Position numbers and translations under genes: made by a program. Below the pieces are notes generated by a model. It was not told the DNA's origin. It worked only from the letters and a program-made list of their open reading frames with translations, and did no database searches. Below are positions 23,278-38,700 of a DNA stretch of 62,000 bases, piece by piece; positions within the stretch are counted from its first letter, which is position 1; each line of letters begins with the position of its first letter. This DNA is from Chrysomallon squamiferum (lineage: Eukaryota > Mollusca > Gastropoda > Neomphalida > Peltospiridae): positions 10,030,788-10,092,787 of the forward strand of contig CM022673.1 in NCBI GenBank assembly GCA_012295275.1. Direction: 5' to 3'.

Positions 23278-26200
23278 AAAGAATGAACGAGAGATGAGAT
23301 ATAGAAAGAAAATAATATTACTTACTGTATTAAATTAACAGTTTTAAAAGACAGTGACACTGAAAATATTTTCCCTTATGTTGTTGGATGCTTTCAGTAT
23401 TTATTTATTTATTTTTTATTACAATTTTTTTTAGAAATTTCTTTAAAATAACTTTTAAATTACCAACCCATAAATATATTAAACTAAAATTTATTTACAT
23501 AATAATAACAACAACAACAACAACAACAAAAACAATAATATCATCATCATGAAAATAAAAATACTATTACAAACAATAATGATAAATGGTAATAGCAATA
23601 ACAATTTACAGTAATTAACAATAACTACAACAACATACAAAAATAATAATAATTTATAATAATTAACAACAATAATAGCAATAATAGTAACAATAACACT
23701 GGTAATAACAACAACAATAATAAACTTACCGAAACAAGGGTGTATGTGATCGAGTCTGACTGAGCGATTCAGTGTGTTGTTTGGTGTCAGACTGAAAGGC
23801 ATGTGTGCCAGTATAATAGCCAGACAGTCAGCCACTCGGTGATTTGGGGCACACGACAGGGCTGGGGTGTGACCTGGTCAAAAAACAACAAAACTCTGCC
23901 TCAGACAAACAAAAACTCTTAAACAGAATTTCTTTAAGTTATTTGTAGTTTTTCGGGGAATTACTGATTTATTTATTTATTTAGTTATTTATATTTTATG
24001 AATTTCTTATTTTAATTACCTATTGGATACACGTTAAAATGATTTTGCATCAGTGTCAACTTGTTTTAAAAGCCAATTTTAAAAAGAATTAAAATTCAAA
24101 ACAAACACAGTTTTTAGAATTTACACACACACACTCACACACAACATATATGCACTCATAAACATCAAGCACACACAAACACATACACACACACATATGA
24201 CATACATAAAACACACACAGAGACAGATATTACAGAGATAGAGAGAAAAACAAAACAGTGAAGAGATCACGAAAGACAGAATGAGAAGAGTAATTCAGTA
24301 AAGCATAAAAAAGACACATGCAAAACAAACACATAAACTCACCATTTTCATCTAGAGCAACCAGGCTGGCACCTTTAGATATCAGATCTTGCACTACAGG
24401 AACCAGTCCGTATTTGGCTGCCATGTGAAGAGGTCTGTAATCAGATAAAAGCATCAACAGTGAAAGCACATACCATTTTTCAATATTTACAGCTTAATCT
24501 AAAATTTTAATGCATAAGAACACACAGATTACTAAGAACTCAGCAGGTGAGTGAGCAGTACAAATATTAACACGTTTTTTTTCCCCACTCTTGGCATTCC
24601 AAAATATATTCCTGTTTCTGATTTCAGTATGGCAATTTTTCCTTCCTTCACTGGAAAGTGGTCTATTTCATTTCAGGATATAATTTTTATAAGGTTAAAC
24701 ATTTTAAATGAACAATAAAAGAATGGAAATATTTTTTTTTTGTAGGCATTGTGAGAAAATATATTTTGAAAAAGACAAGATTTCCATGTTTCAGCAGGTA
24801 TTTCAAATCCATGCCCAGAAGAAAAAATGTTTTTAAAGACTGATTTCATTTTCTGAGTAACTTTAGTGACAACTACATATTTTGTTCTTCAACTGTAAGA
24901 ACAGTGACCATGTTAAAAGTTATAACACAAAATCTCTGTTGGACAGCATCACAGTATCACAAGCCCAGTACAATGCTTTGAATGGCTAGATATTTAGTAC
25001 TTCTGTTACCGTGATCAAAATGATTGCCATCAGATGACTACATCTTTTTTTCATTTCAGTTCTTATATTAACGGCCAACAGACTATTGTTTTATCAATGA
25101 CAGTGTGACGGATTATGTCAATTATAAGCTATTTTCAAAAAATACATTGTTTGTTACTTACGTTTTTAATTCGGAGTTAGCGATGTTGATAGTTGTTGAG
25201 TCGTGAAGTTTATCTAACAACAGCAGAGCCACGTCTTCCCGATGCTGAAATAAATTAAACCAAAAACCAATAAATATAAAGAGTACTATACAAAAAAGAA
25301 TGAAAGAAAGAAGGAATGAAAAAGAAGGGAAAAGAAGCAAAAGACAAAAAAAGACAACGAAAATAAAAAAGATAAAAATAAAAAGAGTACTCTGTAGAAA
25401 GAATGAAAGATATGACTGATGTCACTGTGATTTAGATATTTTCTCTGTTTAGTTAAAATGCTTTCAATAAGTAGACTAGATCTATCACACAGTGAGATCA
25501 CCTCTCAGCAGTAACTTACATGAAAGCAGGCATGATGCAGTGCTGTGTTTTTATCTTCATCAGTTACTGTCAAGTCTGCTGCATGATCAAGAAGAAGCCC
25601 TGTAAATTGAAGGATAACAACAAAATAATAAAAATATATAAAAAGAACACAATATCTGTTTCATCCAGCAGAACCACACAACAATAAGAAAAACTCTTGA
25701 AGTTGAAGATAAATTAATACAATATAAAGACCAAAAATCTCTCATGATAATTAAACTAACAAGAGAAAGACAATGCAAATTTTTACATTAATTACTTTCC
25801 TAGGTCAGTAATAAGATACACTGCTACCAAATACCAGGAATGTATTTTTGTTTAGAAAATTTCTATACATAGAAAAGCCCTTCATCTACAGATTATGAGA
25901 CATTGTTTGGAATGGGAAATCACTCACAGGTGAGATTTGATCTCTTCTCAAATACGTTTTCTCTCTCTAACCTAGTTTACTTCATAATAATCACAACTGT
26001 TTTCACTGCTGAGTTGTGAACTGTTCCTCTCAGAATGGAACAACCCACTTAACCAAAAAGATAACTGTTTAGACTCCCTAACAAATGTGAGTCATTCTGA
26101 CAACTTCAGTACTTCTTCACATGCATAAATAAAGGTTTATGATGGGCAATCAGAACGTTTTAAACAAATTCTTACCAACAGCTCCGATGTTGCCGTTGGC

Positions 26201-26379
26201 CGCTGCGTACATTATCGGCGTCCTACCCGAAAAGTCTAATATATTAACATCTGCTTTGTGATTTAGTAAAATTTGCATAGATTCTCCCTGGTCGGTGTAT
26301 GCTGCTGCGTGAAGTGGGGTTCTGAAAAACAAACAATGATTCTGTTAAAAATATGTGTGAAAAGAAATCTTTATTATTG

Positions 26380-26446
<67 letters not shown>

Positions 26447-27769
26447 CATTTAAATCTGCCATGATGTGTCATGATTTATTTATTTTACTTTTTTTTTTAA
26501 CTTTTTTAAATTTGAAAGGTTAACAGACTTTGAGAATTTGAAGAGTGTAATTTCTTTAAAAACTTTAGATTTTATGATTGAATATCAAATTATCAAGTAA
26601 GACAGTAATACATACATGCACACAATACCAATCTACAAACACACATGCGCAAACATTTATATACACAAGATACCAAACATATATGTACACTGAAATTTTT
26701 TTAATAAGTTCTGCAACATCTCAAACATTTAACAAGAAATAAAAGCAATCACCAACCTTCCTTTGGAATCCTGAAGATTAACAATATAATCACTTAAACA
26801 GTCTACCAGCAACTCAGTGCATGGGTCATTCCCATTTATCCTGGAATAATAAAACATTTCAATAACAGATATTAGAATATGTTGAATTATAACAATTTCC
26901 CAATCCAACCATCTTAAAGATTGGAGGAACTGACTGCCCTTTCCAACATAAGCCAAAAAGAAAGTAAAAATTATCATTAAAAGACAAGATCTTTTACACC
27001 CAAAACTACTAAAATACTTTTTTATTTTTTATTTTCAGATGTCCTGTATCAAAAGTTATTGATTATAAAATATTTCTGTGGTAGTAAAAAATTTTGGATA
27101 AATCCAGAAAAATTTTTTTATAAAAATTATCAATCAGTTTTAATAAATCCTGTTTATTTATTTATTTATTATTTTTATCTTTGCATTTACTTATTTATTT
27201 TGTTGTTATTTGTATTTGTTTTTTTCATGTTTTTTTAACTTTTTTTGGATCAGGCTGATCTAATAAGAATTATTTATCAGACATTATTTCAAACGTACGA
27301 TGATAATCATAAATTCCTTTAAAACAAATTAAAGCAACTAGTATTTAACTGTTGTACTTACACAGAACAATGTAAAGGCGTAAAGAGGTTTCCTGTGAAA
27401 CTTTTATACTGATCATGTTCAAAAAATAACTCCACACAGCCATCATGACCTGAAAAAAATAAATAAATAAATAAATAATAACAAAAAAGTAAAATAACAA
27501 ATACCATTATTTTACATGTGCAGCTATTCACATATAGATATAAAGATTGCACATCATTTACTTGCTTTCCTAATGAAAATATCGTAATAAAATTATTTTT
27601 CTGTTCAGAAAGAATTGAATTCCATAATTTTAACTTTCCTTTTTTTTCAAAATGTTTTGTTTATTATTATATTATCATATATTTTTTTATTATAATCCTG
27701 TGGAACATAACAGAACTATCAATAATCATAATAACAACAACAACAATAATAATAATAGTAATAATAGTG

Positions 27770-27812
<43 letters not shown>

Positions 27813-28606
27813 CAGTAATAATAAATATCTATACAGGCAGAAACTAACCATTATAACAACTGTAATGCAGGGGAGTGTACCCCTTGTTATCTTCTTGATT
27901 GTGTATTGGACCCATCTGAAAATACAGTAAATACTTTATCAAGATTTTCTTTTTTTTTTTTCAAAATAATAACAAATATTATTATTATTATTAATTTAAG
28001 TCTTAATTGTAATTAAGGCAGTCATAAAGTCGACACCTGACTATCATTATGATTGAGTATAATTAAATAAAAAGAAAACCTGCGAATTCGTATTGTTAAA
28101 AATAAAATTGTTGGACAGTTATACAACTGAAGAGAAACTAATTATAGCATTTTTAAACTTTAAATTCCAAAAATTCTGAATTTCAGTAAAATCGTTACTA
28201 TATTACGACTAAGCGAAGCTGTAAAGAGTATTTTGTATATTTAAAAACTGTGAATGACAGTAATAATGAAGAGTTCTAATTAAATGACACTCACAAGAAG
28301 AAGTGAGCCTAGAAGACCGGCATGGCCACAGATGGCTGCCATGTGAACAGCATTGCGTCCCCTGATGTCTCTCAAAGACATGTCTGCTCCATTCTGCAGC
28401 AAGGCATCAACACACTCCTCATGTCCGTTCGCTGCCTGTGACAATACACAAAACTAACAATAACACTTCATGGCATAACAGATATTGCCAAGTGGCTGTG
28501 AATTTGGGGGAAAAGTAATTGATGACTGATGGCAATAATTATAGCTGTTTTGTTAAAATTATGAAAGTTGAAAACAGCAACAACAACAAAATAAATTTAA
28601 CAAATA

Positions 28607-28662
<56 letters not shown>

Positions 28663-30597
28663 AATAAATATAAATATAATAATAATAGATAAAAAATGTA
28701 TGAAAAATGTGTTTATTTTGTTTATTTGTATTTATATATCTATCTGTATATATTTTTATTTTTTATTTTTAATATAAAGCAAGATTTTCAAACAAGTCCT
28801 TCAATTTACAGTTTAAGTGCTGTTATAAATTAACAAGGAACACAGAAGTGCGCTGAGCATGTTAAATTGAAAAAGTTGAAGTGCTGTCAAATTACCCCTC
28901 TGTGAAGTGCAGATCTGCTGTTAACATCTGTGGCATTAACAATTGCACCATTTCGAATGAGGTAGATTGAGCAATCAAGATAACCATTTGCTACTGACAT
29001 CATTAGTGGAGTCCTGAGAAGAAATAGAACATACAATTTTAGTCTGTCTTTGTCAACTATTTTATTTCTAAATAAATACAATAAAAAAAAATTAAAAATG
29101 TTAAAAATAAAAAATAATGATAATAACAGTAACAACAACAACAGTAATTATAGTAAAATAAGTAAACAAACAAATAAAAATAAAAATAATAAATAAATAT
29201 ATAAAACTGAGCAAATATTTATTTTTTTACTTTTATTAAACAGAGTGAAATTATGGATTTTTATTTTATAAAGCAAAACTCTCACATCATTTCTGTGATA
29301 CTCCTGTAATTTAGCAGAATTAAATCATTGTGTACCATCCAATACATTATAAAATGTGTTTCTGTCTGTGTCTCTCTCTCTCTCAACACTCACATCACAC
29401 ACTTACACATTAACATGTATATATAAAATAAAAATTAATCATTTTATGAAATATTTTACCTGTCCTGACCATCTGTGCAGTCAACAATGTTGCTGTCATC
29501 TGCCGTTTCAAGCAAAAGATGTAAGCTCTTTGTGTGACCATTCATTGCTGAAAAAAAAAAAAATAAAAAAAATAATAATAATAGTAAATAAATAATAAAA
29601 AAATAAAACATTCACTAATGATTTAGCATCTTCTCACAATGTTGTTATTAAATATCAAAACAAAATAACATAAAAATTTAATTTAAATATCATTCATTAT
29701 CAGATATAAATCACACAAGATCTTGTTATTATTAAAGTACACAGAGTAATCTCTATTTACTGGCCTTCAACCTTCATTACTAATAAAGAATAATGTTAAA
29801 GTATGTGTGTTACAAGATTTATGAAGGCTGCCATTTTCATTTATTTAATAACCAATACTATAACAACAAACAATTAAAACAATCACTTAATTTAACCTTT
29901 GTGGACCAAGCTTCCTGAGATATACTTTAAAAATAACAGATAACTTTAAGTTGAAGATTTTAAAAAAATTAATGTAATGATTTTACTCACCTGCTGAATG
30001 TAATGGCGTTCTGCCGGTCTGGTTATCGTGAACTAAAATCTTTGCTCCCTGAATAAGAAGAGTTTCAACACAGTCAGTTCTGCCTTGGAAACAGGCTAAG
30101 TCAAGCATCGTTCGACCTAAAGAGAAAAATAAAAAAATTAAATTACAGTTTACATTTGGAATAATATTTCATATTTTACCATTAAATGTTTAGCTCCACT
30201 GAGTTTCTCAAAATTTATTAAAGGTTGTTAAAACTGTCACATTATGAGAACAAAACCCCTTAAATTAATAACAAATCAAGTTTTTCACTGTACACTGTAT
30301 GTATATATGTTTTCGTGCACTAAGTAAATTCTAGGAAAAAAGAACAAATAATTACAGATTATGATAAACATAAATTTTGAAGAAAAAAAAGAGGATCTTT
30401 TTTGATGTAAGAATGATAATCTATTTGCTGATTAAACATTTTCATTTATTAGTAGTATTTAACTTTTTTTAAATTTAAGAAAAAACATTCCTTAACACCC
30501 AGATTCAAAGTTTAAGCTAACCATTAACATCAGTGACATCCAGATTCATCATGTAACTAAGTAAAACTTGCATAGCTTCGTTATGCCCATTGTATGC
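23022..30597 (-). CDS. ANKRD28: ANKRD28-like exons 15-28 (residues 549-1030)
   Basis: Exons: 30522-30597, 29991-30116, 29460-29547, 28896-29013, 28295-28435, 27849-27915, 27362-27449, 26757-26840, 26176-26321, 25520-25599, 25162-25244, 24343-24434, 23730-23873, 23022-23137. Ankyrin cores include [51 protein letters not shown] and [18 protein letters not shown]. The exon ending at 26757 uses a GTTGGT donor. The last exon carries a Gly/Ser-rich linker and the acidic SDSEFY terminus. Confidence 0.92.
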
Positions 30598-32664
30598 CTG
30601 GAAAAAAAAAAAAAAACTTTTTTTTCATCAGGAAGAATCCCTAGACATAAATAATTCATAAATGACAGATTTCTAGAAATATTTTAACTACCATTTCAAC
30701 AATTTTTTTTTTTTTTTTTTTTTTTTCACAATTCATTATACACTTTCTTCAGTTTTATTATTTAAAAGAAATATTTCTATTATTATTTAAACAGAAGTCA
30801 AAATTACAAAAACATTTATCTACAACTGAAACACATAATATCACTTAAAACATAAATGGCTAAATAGCTAAATTGAAATATTAAAAAAAAAGTGATATAT
30901 TATCATGGTTCAAACTTGTTTTATCATGTATTATAGATCCTGAGGCAACTGAACAAAAAATAAAATTAAAAGAAAACAAAATCTGGTATTCATTTACTGC
31001 TATTCTAAAGAAACTAATGATGTTTGTTTTATACTATACAGTAAAATGTATAATACTGTCTCACATTTGTACAGGACTGTGATTAATTCAAAATCACTGT
31101 AGCATATTAATGCTTCTGATTCAGAGACGTAACAATCTGATTTCATAATCTTCTTATTAAAAATTCAAAAACAATTAAAAAACAATAAATTCTGTAGATG
31201 AATGTTTAAATGAAAGACTGATATGACCATTGTTGTGTGTCTGAGATGCTTACAGAGAGATGACCTGGTGAATATGGTGCCCCACTTCTTAGTAAGTCAA
31301 TGGCTGCATCATCCAGTAACTGTAAATAAATATATATATTTTTTAAAACAAGTCCATTTTACAAACAATTCCAAAAACAAAGATTCACTTGTGATTTTGT
31401 TATTTACTTTTGATACTACTCTTTCTTTTCTTTTTTTGTTTCTCTCTCTCCTTTTTTTTCTTCTCTTTTTCTTTCTTTTCACAGGTTCAGACATGTTTAT
31501 TAACTTTGTTCAAGAGAATTTATTGGATATTTATCACTATTTTTTTATTTTTACATGTTTTTTTAGAGATAATGGCATTCAACCAGTTTTTAATCCAGTA
31601 TAAAAAAAATTGAAAGATTCAAATACATCAAAAAAATAACCCACTCATTAAATATAAATTGCACATGCATTTTTAAATAACTTTTTTTTTTCTGAAACTC
31701 CTGTTTAAAAAAAAATATGTTCAGACATAACCCATCCATTAAATATAAATTAATACTTTATCTTTTTGTTCTAAACATGTTCCTTAAATACAAATATCAA
31801 GACACATCTCATTAATTGAAAATGTTTCTTCAGGGGGGTTTTTCTGTTCTAAAACAGTGCTTACCATTTCCAAGGAAAGTTTATGTCCTCTCAAAGCTGC
31901 ATAATGTACAGAATTATACCCTTCGTTGTCTCGTATACCCGACTTGGCGTCATTTCGTAACAAATGTTCTACCACCCTGTAATTCAGAAAATATTTTATG
32001 TTTATATACATTTAAAAAACCACACCCATATACACACTCACAACACAAGCTCTATCACCATGTAATTCCATATGTATGTACACACAGACACGTATATGAA
32101 GTACATATGAATAAATAAATCTTAAACACTCAGCACAGAGAAATAAGGAAATGCACATTTATTTTATTTTCATTACACATAAAGTTTTGTTTTAACATCA
32201 TATACAACTGATATTTTGAAAAATGATCTTTAAACCCATGTGTTTTATTAGTCTTTAGCGTGAAATAAAATTTTATAGGTTTACATTTTTTAACAAACAT
32301 TTAATTTTGTATAGACAAATATGTGTTATCAGTTGTAAACAAAAATTCATATCAGGGAGGATGAACTAAAGCTATACATACTTAGCATCAATATCGCTGG
32401 CAGCAGCATAGTGCAGTGGTGTACAGCCGTGTCTGTCTGCGATGTTGACGATGCTGCCAGCAACAAGAAGAATGAGAACACACTGCTGATGTACATTTGC
32501 TGCTGCATAGTGTAATGGAGTTCTGTAACAGCAAGTAAATTAGTTAGTAAGTAAATAAGTGAGAAAGTAAATAAATAAATAAGTAGATGAGGAAGTAAAT
32601 AATGTTTTACAAGGCACATAACAACAACAACATAATAATATTAATAATAATGATAATAATAATG

Positions 32665-32707
<43 letters not shown>

Positions 32708-35700
32708 GCATGGTAAGTATAATAATTTGTTAATATATTAAATTTCTAACTCACCACAATTCCCAAAATTAATTTTTAAAACTAAAATATTCAAAGAAAC
32801 AAATAATAAGATACATAAAACATTTGTACTTTTGTAATGTCATAATATTTATTTACTTTTAACAAAATATATATATTTTGGTCAGTGGTGATAAAACAAA
32901 TATATTTTACCTTCCTTCCAAATCTTGATGTGAAAGATCACCTCCTTCTGTGAGCAAATATTCCACACATTCTACTTTACTGAAATCAGAAATATTTGAA
33001 AAATAAACCAGAATTGTTTTTAATTTTTTTTTTTTTTTTTCTCAAAAATCAGTGTAAAAACATTATATGACTGACATGCAGATGCTAAACAAACGAAAAA
33101 AAAAATATATATCACTGGCAATGAATAAATTTATAAATTAATTATTAAACCTGCAGCAGTCCATGTATTTAAAATACAAACATAAAAAAAAAAACAGAGA
33201 AAAAAAAAAGGGAAAAACAAAATATTTCAATTAAAATTTTTTTTTTTCAAAAATTTTTATTAAATTAATTTCAAAATGGTACTATTAGCAACAAATTATA
33301 TTCCACAGATAAATTATTCTATTGTTTTTAAATTCATTTTGAAACAGCACTGTGAGTGTATAATATTTTACAACACCTACCCACTACAGGCTGCTCCATG
33401 CAGACAAGTCCTGCCTGCATCATCTGGAATGTTAATATCTGAAATAGGCATCACAGCTCTCAACTTCCGCACACAGTCAACAAAACCATTGAGAGCTGCA
33501 ACGTGAATAGGCAACATTCCACTGCAACCACGTCTGAAAGAGAGAAACTGCATGACGAATTTTTGTATACCTAAAACATTAACTGCAAGAAACAGCAGAA
33601 TATTCAGGACTCTTTCTCTCACATCCATTTGTTTTTAACATTTAATGGAATTTTTATTTCAAATATATACTGAAAACATTAATTATAGAAAAAACACTAA
33701 AATTCGAGACTATCTCAAATATCCAGTCATATCAAAATTTTGTGCAAGTTTTTAATTTCATAAATATATACACACTGAAATCACTGACTGCATAAAACTC
33801 TATCTCATATAAAACATAACACAAAACTTCATTAATAGTGTGTACCTCATGGCATCAGCTCCGTTGTCAAGAAGTGTACTAATCAGTAACTCATGGCCGT
33901 GTCTGGCTGCTATATGAAGTGCAGTGTTGCCAGCTTTATCACAGGCATTGACTTCAGCACCTGCAGTGACAACGTCAAAGTGTAACAACAACGTCTGTTA
34001 ACAGCAGTGCTGTACAACATCAAAGAAAACAATAATAAATTAATACCTTTTGTTATTTATTTCTATTTTCTATTTTAATTTATTTATTTATTCTGCTGGA
34101 GGGTTCTGTGTTTTGGGGAATGTTTTATACCGATTTATTTTTGTCTGATTTTTGTTTTGTTTTGTTTTTCTCTCATCATTATAAAACAATCAATTTAAGT
34201 GTCGTTAAAAAATAATTCTTTTAGGATGTTTATACATAAAAGAAAATTTCAGCTATTATCTGGCTATATTTCATTTTAATATATATTTTCTTTTATGTGA
34301 TAAGAATAAAAATCATTCATCTTATCCAAAAACAAAATTAGAATTACAAACATAAATAAAACATTATAACTTAAAACAAATTTGATATAATAAAAGTAAA
34401 ATAAAATTTAAAAATTAATTTGAAATAATATTTTTTTAAAATGTAACAAAAACTGTAACTTGGCATGCACAATAAAATCATGCATTTAAATCTACATTAC
34501 GTTATCCTATTAGATTACTTGCATGCATAAAAGCACTAATGCTAATACAATTTTAATCAAATAAAAATAAATAAATAAATAAACAAAAATATGCAATTAT
34601 GATAATCAAAACTGTTATAAAGATGTTATAAAAAGAGCATTTAACTGGGTTTGGGGATGTAAAAGCCTTATTTCTATTAAAAATTCACATACATGATAAT
34701 CACTCTGAAAATACAATTTAGCTTCAACTTTCATTATTTTTTTATTTTCGTTTCTTGTTTGTTTTTTCCTATTTCATGTGTATCAACTAGGTCAAAAATT
34801 AAAAATTATAAATAAAGCCTTTTACAACAAGTACTTAAACATGCACACAAATAAAAATCACGCAAGTTTATTACATCAAACAAAACTTACATCCCCCATA
34901 TTTCTATCTCTTTCTCCCCAACAAATATTTTATCCTAATCTATCATGAATTTAGAAACTGATGATAATTCACAACAAAATGTTTTTAAAATACTGTTACG
35001 AGTTAACTAAAGCTGGCCGCCTCACCATGCTCTAACAGAGTCTGAGCTCGAGTAAATCTACCATGCAGAGCTGTCAGGTGTAACGGCGTACGGCCATCCT
35101 CACTCTGAAATTAAGACAGAAACAGCATGCAGCATATGTCAATGTATTCCTCTTTGTAAAGTGTAGTGCGTTACCTCCATGATTACTGATTTGTCTTCAT
35201 AAACTTTAATACATTACCTTCACTGTTATTTTGTTTTGTTGTCATAAACTTTAATACATTACCTTCACAGTTATTTTGTTGTCATAAACTGTAATACATT
35301 ACCTTCACTGTTATTCTGTGGTCATAAACTGTAATACATTACCTTCACTGTTATTTTGCTGTCATAAACTGTAATACATTACCTTCACCATTACTTTGTT
35401 GTTGTCATAAACTGTAATACATTCCATTCACTTTTACTGTTTTGTTGTCATAAACTGTAATACGTTACCTTCAGTGTTATTTTGTTTTGTTGTCATAAAC
35501 TGTAATACATTCCCTTCCCTATTACTTTGTTTTGTTGTCATAAACTGTAATACATTAATTCACTATTACTTTGTTTTGTTGTCATAAACTGTAATACATT
35601 ACCTTCAGTGTTATTTTGTTTTGTTGTCATAAACTGTAATGCATTACATTCACTGTTATTTTGTTTTGCTGTCATAAACTGTAATATGTTACCTTCACTG

Positions 35701-38700
35701 TTATTTTGTTTTGCTGTCATAAACTGTAATATGTTAACTTCACTGTTACTTTGTTTTGTTGTCATAAACTGTAATACATTATCTTCACTGTTACTTTATT
35801 TTGTCGTAACTGTAATACATTACCTTCACTATTACTTTGATTTGTCTTCATAAACTATAGTGCGCTATCTGTAGTTACTGGGTGATTATAAACTGTGGTA
35901 AGTTACCCCCACGATTACTCTGATTTGTCTTCATAAACTATAATACATTACCTGTTTTTTCTGGGACACTGTAAACTGTAGAATGTTAACTCCATGACTA
36001 TTCTGAACCGTCTTCATAAACTTTAGTATGTTACCTGTCTTTACTGGGAGATAGTAAATTGTAGTATGTCATGTCCACTATTGCTTTGAACTGTCGTCAT
36101 AAACTATCATAAATTATCTCTAGTTGCTGGGAGACTGTCTTCATAAACTACAGTGCATTATCCTTTGTTAATGGGAGTCTGTTTACGTAAACTACACTAA
36201 ATTATCCTCACTATTCCTTTGAACTGTCCTCATAAAGTAAAGTGTATTACCATTAGTCACAGGGAAATCTTCTTTTTGTAAACTATAGTAACTTACTGCT
36301 AGTTACTGGGAGATGTCCCTAACCATTTTTGTTAATTATAGTAAATGAGATCAGGTTTCCCCTGAAATTATTTCTGACAAAAATAGTCAGAAAGATGTCA
36401 CTGCCTCAGAGCTTACATGTGCAAGTAGATGTTAAAGCAAAATAATTTAAAAAGTGATTTATATATAATTCTTTTAAAAATCAAAATTAATGATAAAATA
36501 AAAGAGAACTGTAGTGCTAACCCTTAACCTTCACAAAGCTGCACACTATATGCATATCATCAGTTCTCTTCCTGAATAAAGTTGTTATTTTGTATTTTGT
36601 TTAATAATACTGAGTAACTTTTCTTTACAGTTTACAGGGTATTAAACATTAGTTTAGTGAAATTATTCTGACACAACACAGAATTCAAAGTGAACTTACT
36701 AAGTGTTTTATGTTTATTCCTTCAGGAAAGCCTATAGTAAACAAAGATTTTGATAACCAGCTAAGGTTCTGTAGAGGCTTATAATAATAATGACTTATAT
36801 TTTAATATAAATGTTAATGAACAAATTATTTAAATGTTTGTCATGCAAATTTAAAAGTAGCTTAGAGCAGTTAGTTGAAAGAAAAACTTTGGTACATGCT
36901 TTGTTAATGTTTCTGAAACACAATATAATGCATTGGAATCAGTTAATGTTCTATTAAATGAATAATTTTTCAACTTGATGGTTTTAATTATCTATTTATT
37001 GTGATTTTATAATTTTTGTGCAGTTGTGACTTTATGTTTTGCTTTTCTTGTAGAAAGAGACTTGTTTTCCATTCAAATTATCATCTAACTTGTATTCTTT
37101 AATATAAAAATATATATAAATATTAATTTTTTTTTTTTTTTTTTAAACATTTGTGAAAGCTGAAAAATACAAATGACATCTTTCATAGACTTATTCTGTT
37201 ATGACCTGACCAACCTGAAGTAAATGGATCATGCTGAATACTGTTACTGATGTTGTTGTGTAGACCAGTGACAACATTATAAGGGAAGTTAAACTGTAGG
37301 ATGATGTAGTTTTCCAAAATTGTTTTATCTTAATCTCATTAGTTATTAGCTTCTGTACAATAAAACTGAAGCCACTTCAATTCGTGTTAGCTAAACAAAT
37401 ATTATTATACAATAGAAAAAAAATAATAAATGATTTAAAATAAAATAAAATAGCAGCTATGAAAATGCAATCTTTCTATTAAAATAAAAACAAGCTACCA
37501 TGCAAATGTCCACCTACAGTTCTTAACTGTGCCTTCTCTTTTCCTAGTCTTTAATTTAACAGAACTGTCCTGATGCTAATGAAATAAAATAAATTACTTT
37601 TTCAAAATTATAAAAAGCCTGTACAGAACAAAGACACAAAAACTACAAAAACAAAAATTAAAATTAAGAAAAGCAAGCTTCTGTTTTATAAATATTGATT
37701 ATAAAAACATCTTATTATTTTAATTATATTTTACATTCTTCTGAATTGATATTTTTATAACATTACATTTTTTAACTGTTTAATAATAAAAATATTCTTC
37801 ACCTAAAGCAATACTTTATAAAAGTAACACCACATCACATCATCTTAAGTGCTAAATAGTCGTAACAGAAGGGTTTAAGAGTGAAATTATAACAATGGAT
37901 AAATCAGATTCTGAAATGAGACATGTGACTGACAATTCATAATGATCTGAACAATGAATGCAACAGATTAACAGCTTTATAGTTTTTCTGAATACACAAT
38001 AATAATTTAATATATAACAATGAAAGATAAAATATTTAGTAGTGTGTTCAAATTAAAATGTTCAACACCAAAAAAATACCATCAGTCTTGCTCTCTCTTA
38101 CAAAGGCAATACACATACACACACACACACACAAAACTGTAGTTGTATCAAAATTGAAAAATAAAACCCCATACTTTTGTAAGTTTCTTATTAATATCAT
38201 CTCCTCTCTCTCTCTCTCTCTATATATGTTTTATAACTGATAAAAATAGCCAAAAATAATAAAATCTGAATAAAGAATAATGTAAGAACATCAAATCAAC
38301 CTTCTTCAAGAAAATAACCCAATTTACCTGAGCCTTTGGATTCGCTCCTCCTGACATCAAAATCTCAAGACAAATACCTCCATGAGTTGATGCTGCAGCA
38401 TAGTGCAGTGGAGTCTGTGGTAGAAAATAGATTTAATTATATCCATATACATTTAAAAATCAGTGCTGTAAAAGTATGGGTTTTATATAAATATAATACT
38501 TGGCTTAGAATCTCAATGCTTTTGAAACTATTTTTGTAATAGGGTGTAGAGTTCTTTGCATAAAATATATTTAATTATATCTATATATTTGAAAACATTA
38601 GAGATATAATAATATAGTTTTTGTATAAATATAATGCCTGAAATCTTGATGTTTTGAGATAAATTTGAACTAGGATACAAGGTGCTATGCCTGGAATTCT

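Noticed and set aside
26244-26462. Poly-Asn frame overlapping an ankyrin exon
   Set aside because: Wrong frame for the exon; the Asn run is an (AAT)n repeat.
27518-27930. Plus-strand Ile- and Asn-rich frames
   Set aside because: They overlap the real minus-strand ankyrin exon 20 and an (AAT)n repeat.
35538-35765. 15-residue repeat protein frame considered as a gene
   Set aside because: It lies within the intronic minisatellite, breaks where the period changes from 45 to 40 bp, and has no start or flanking exon support.
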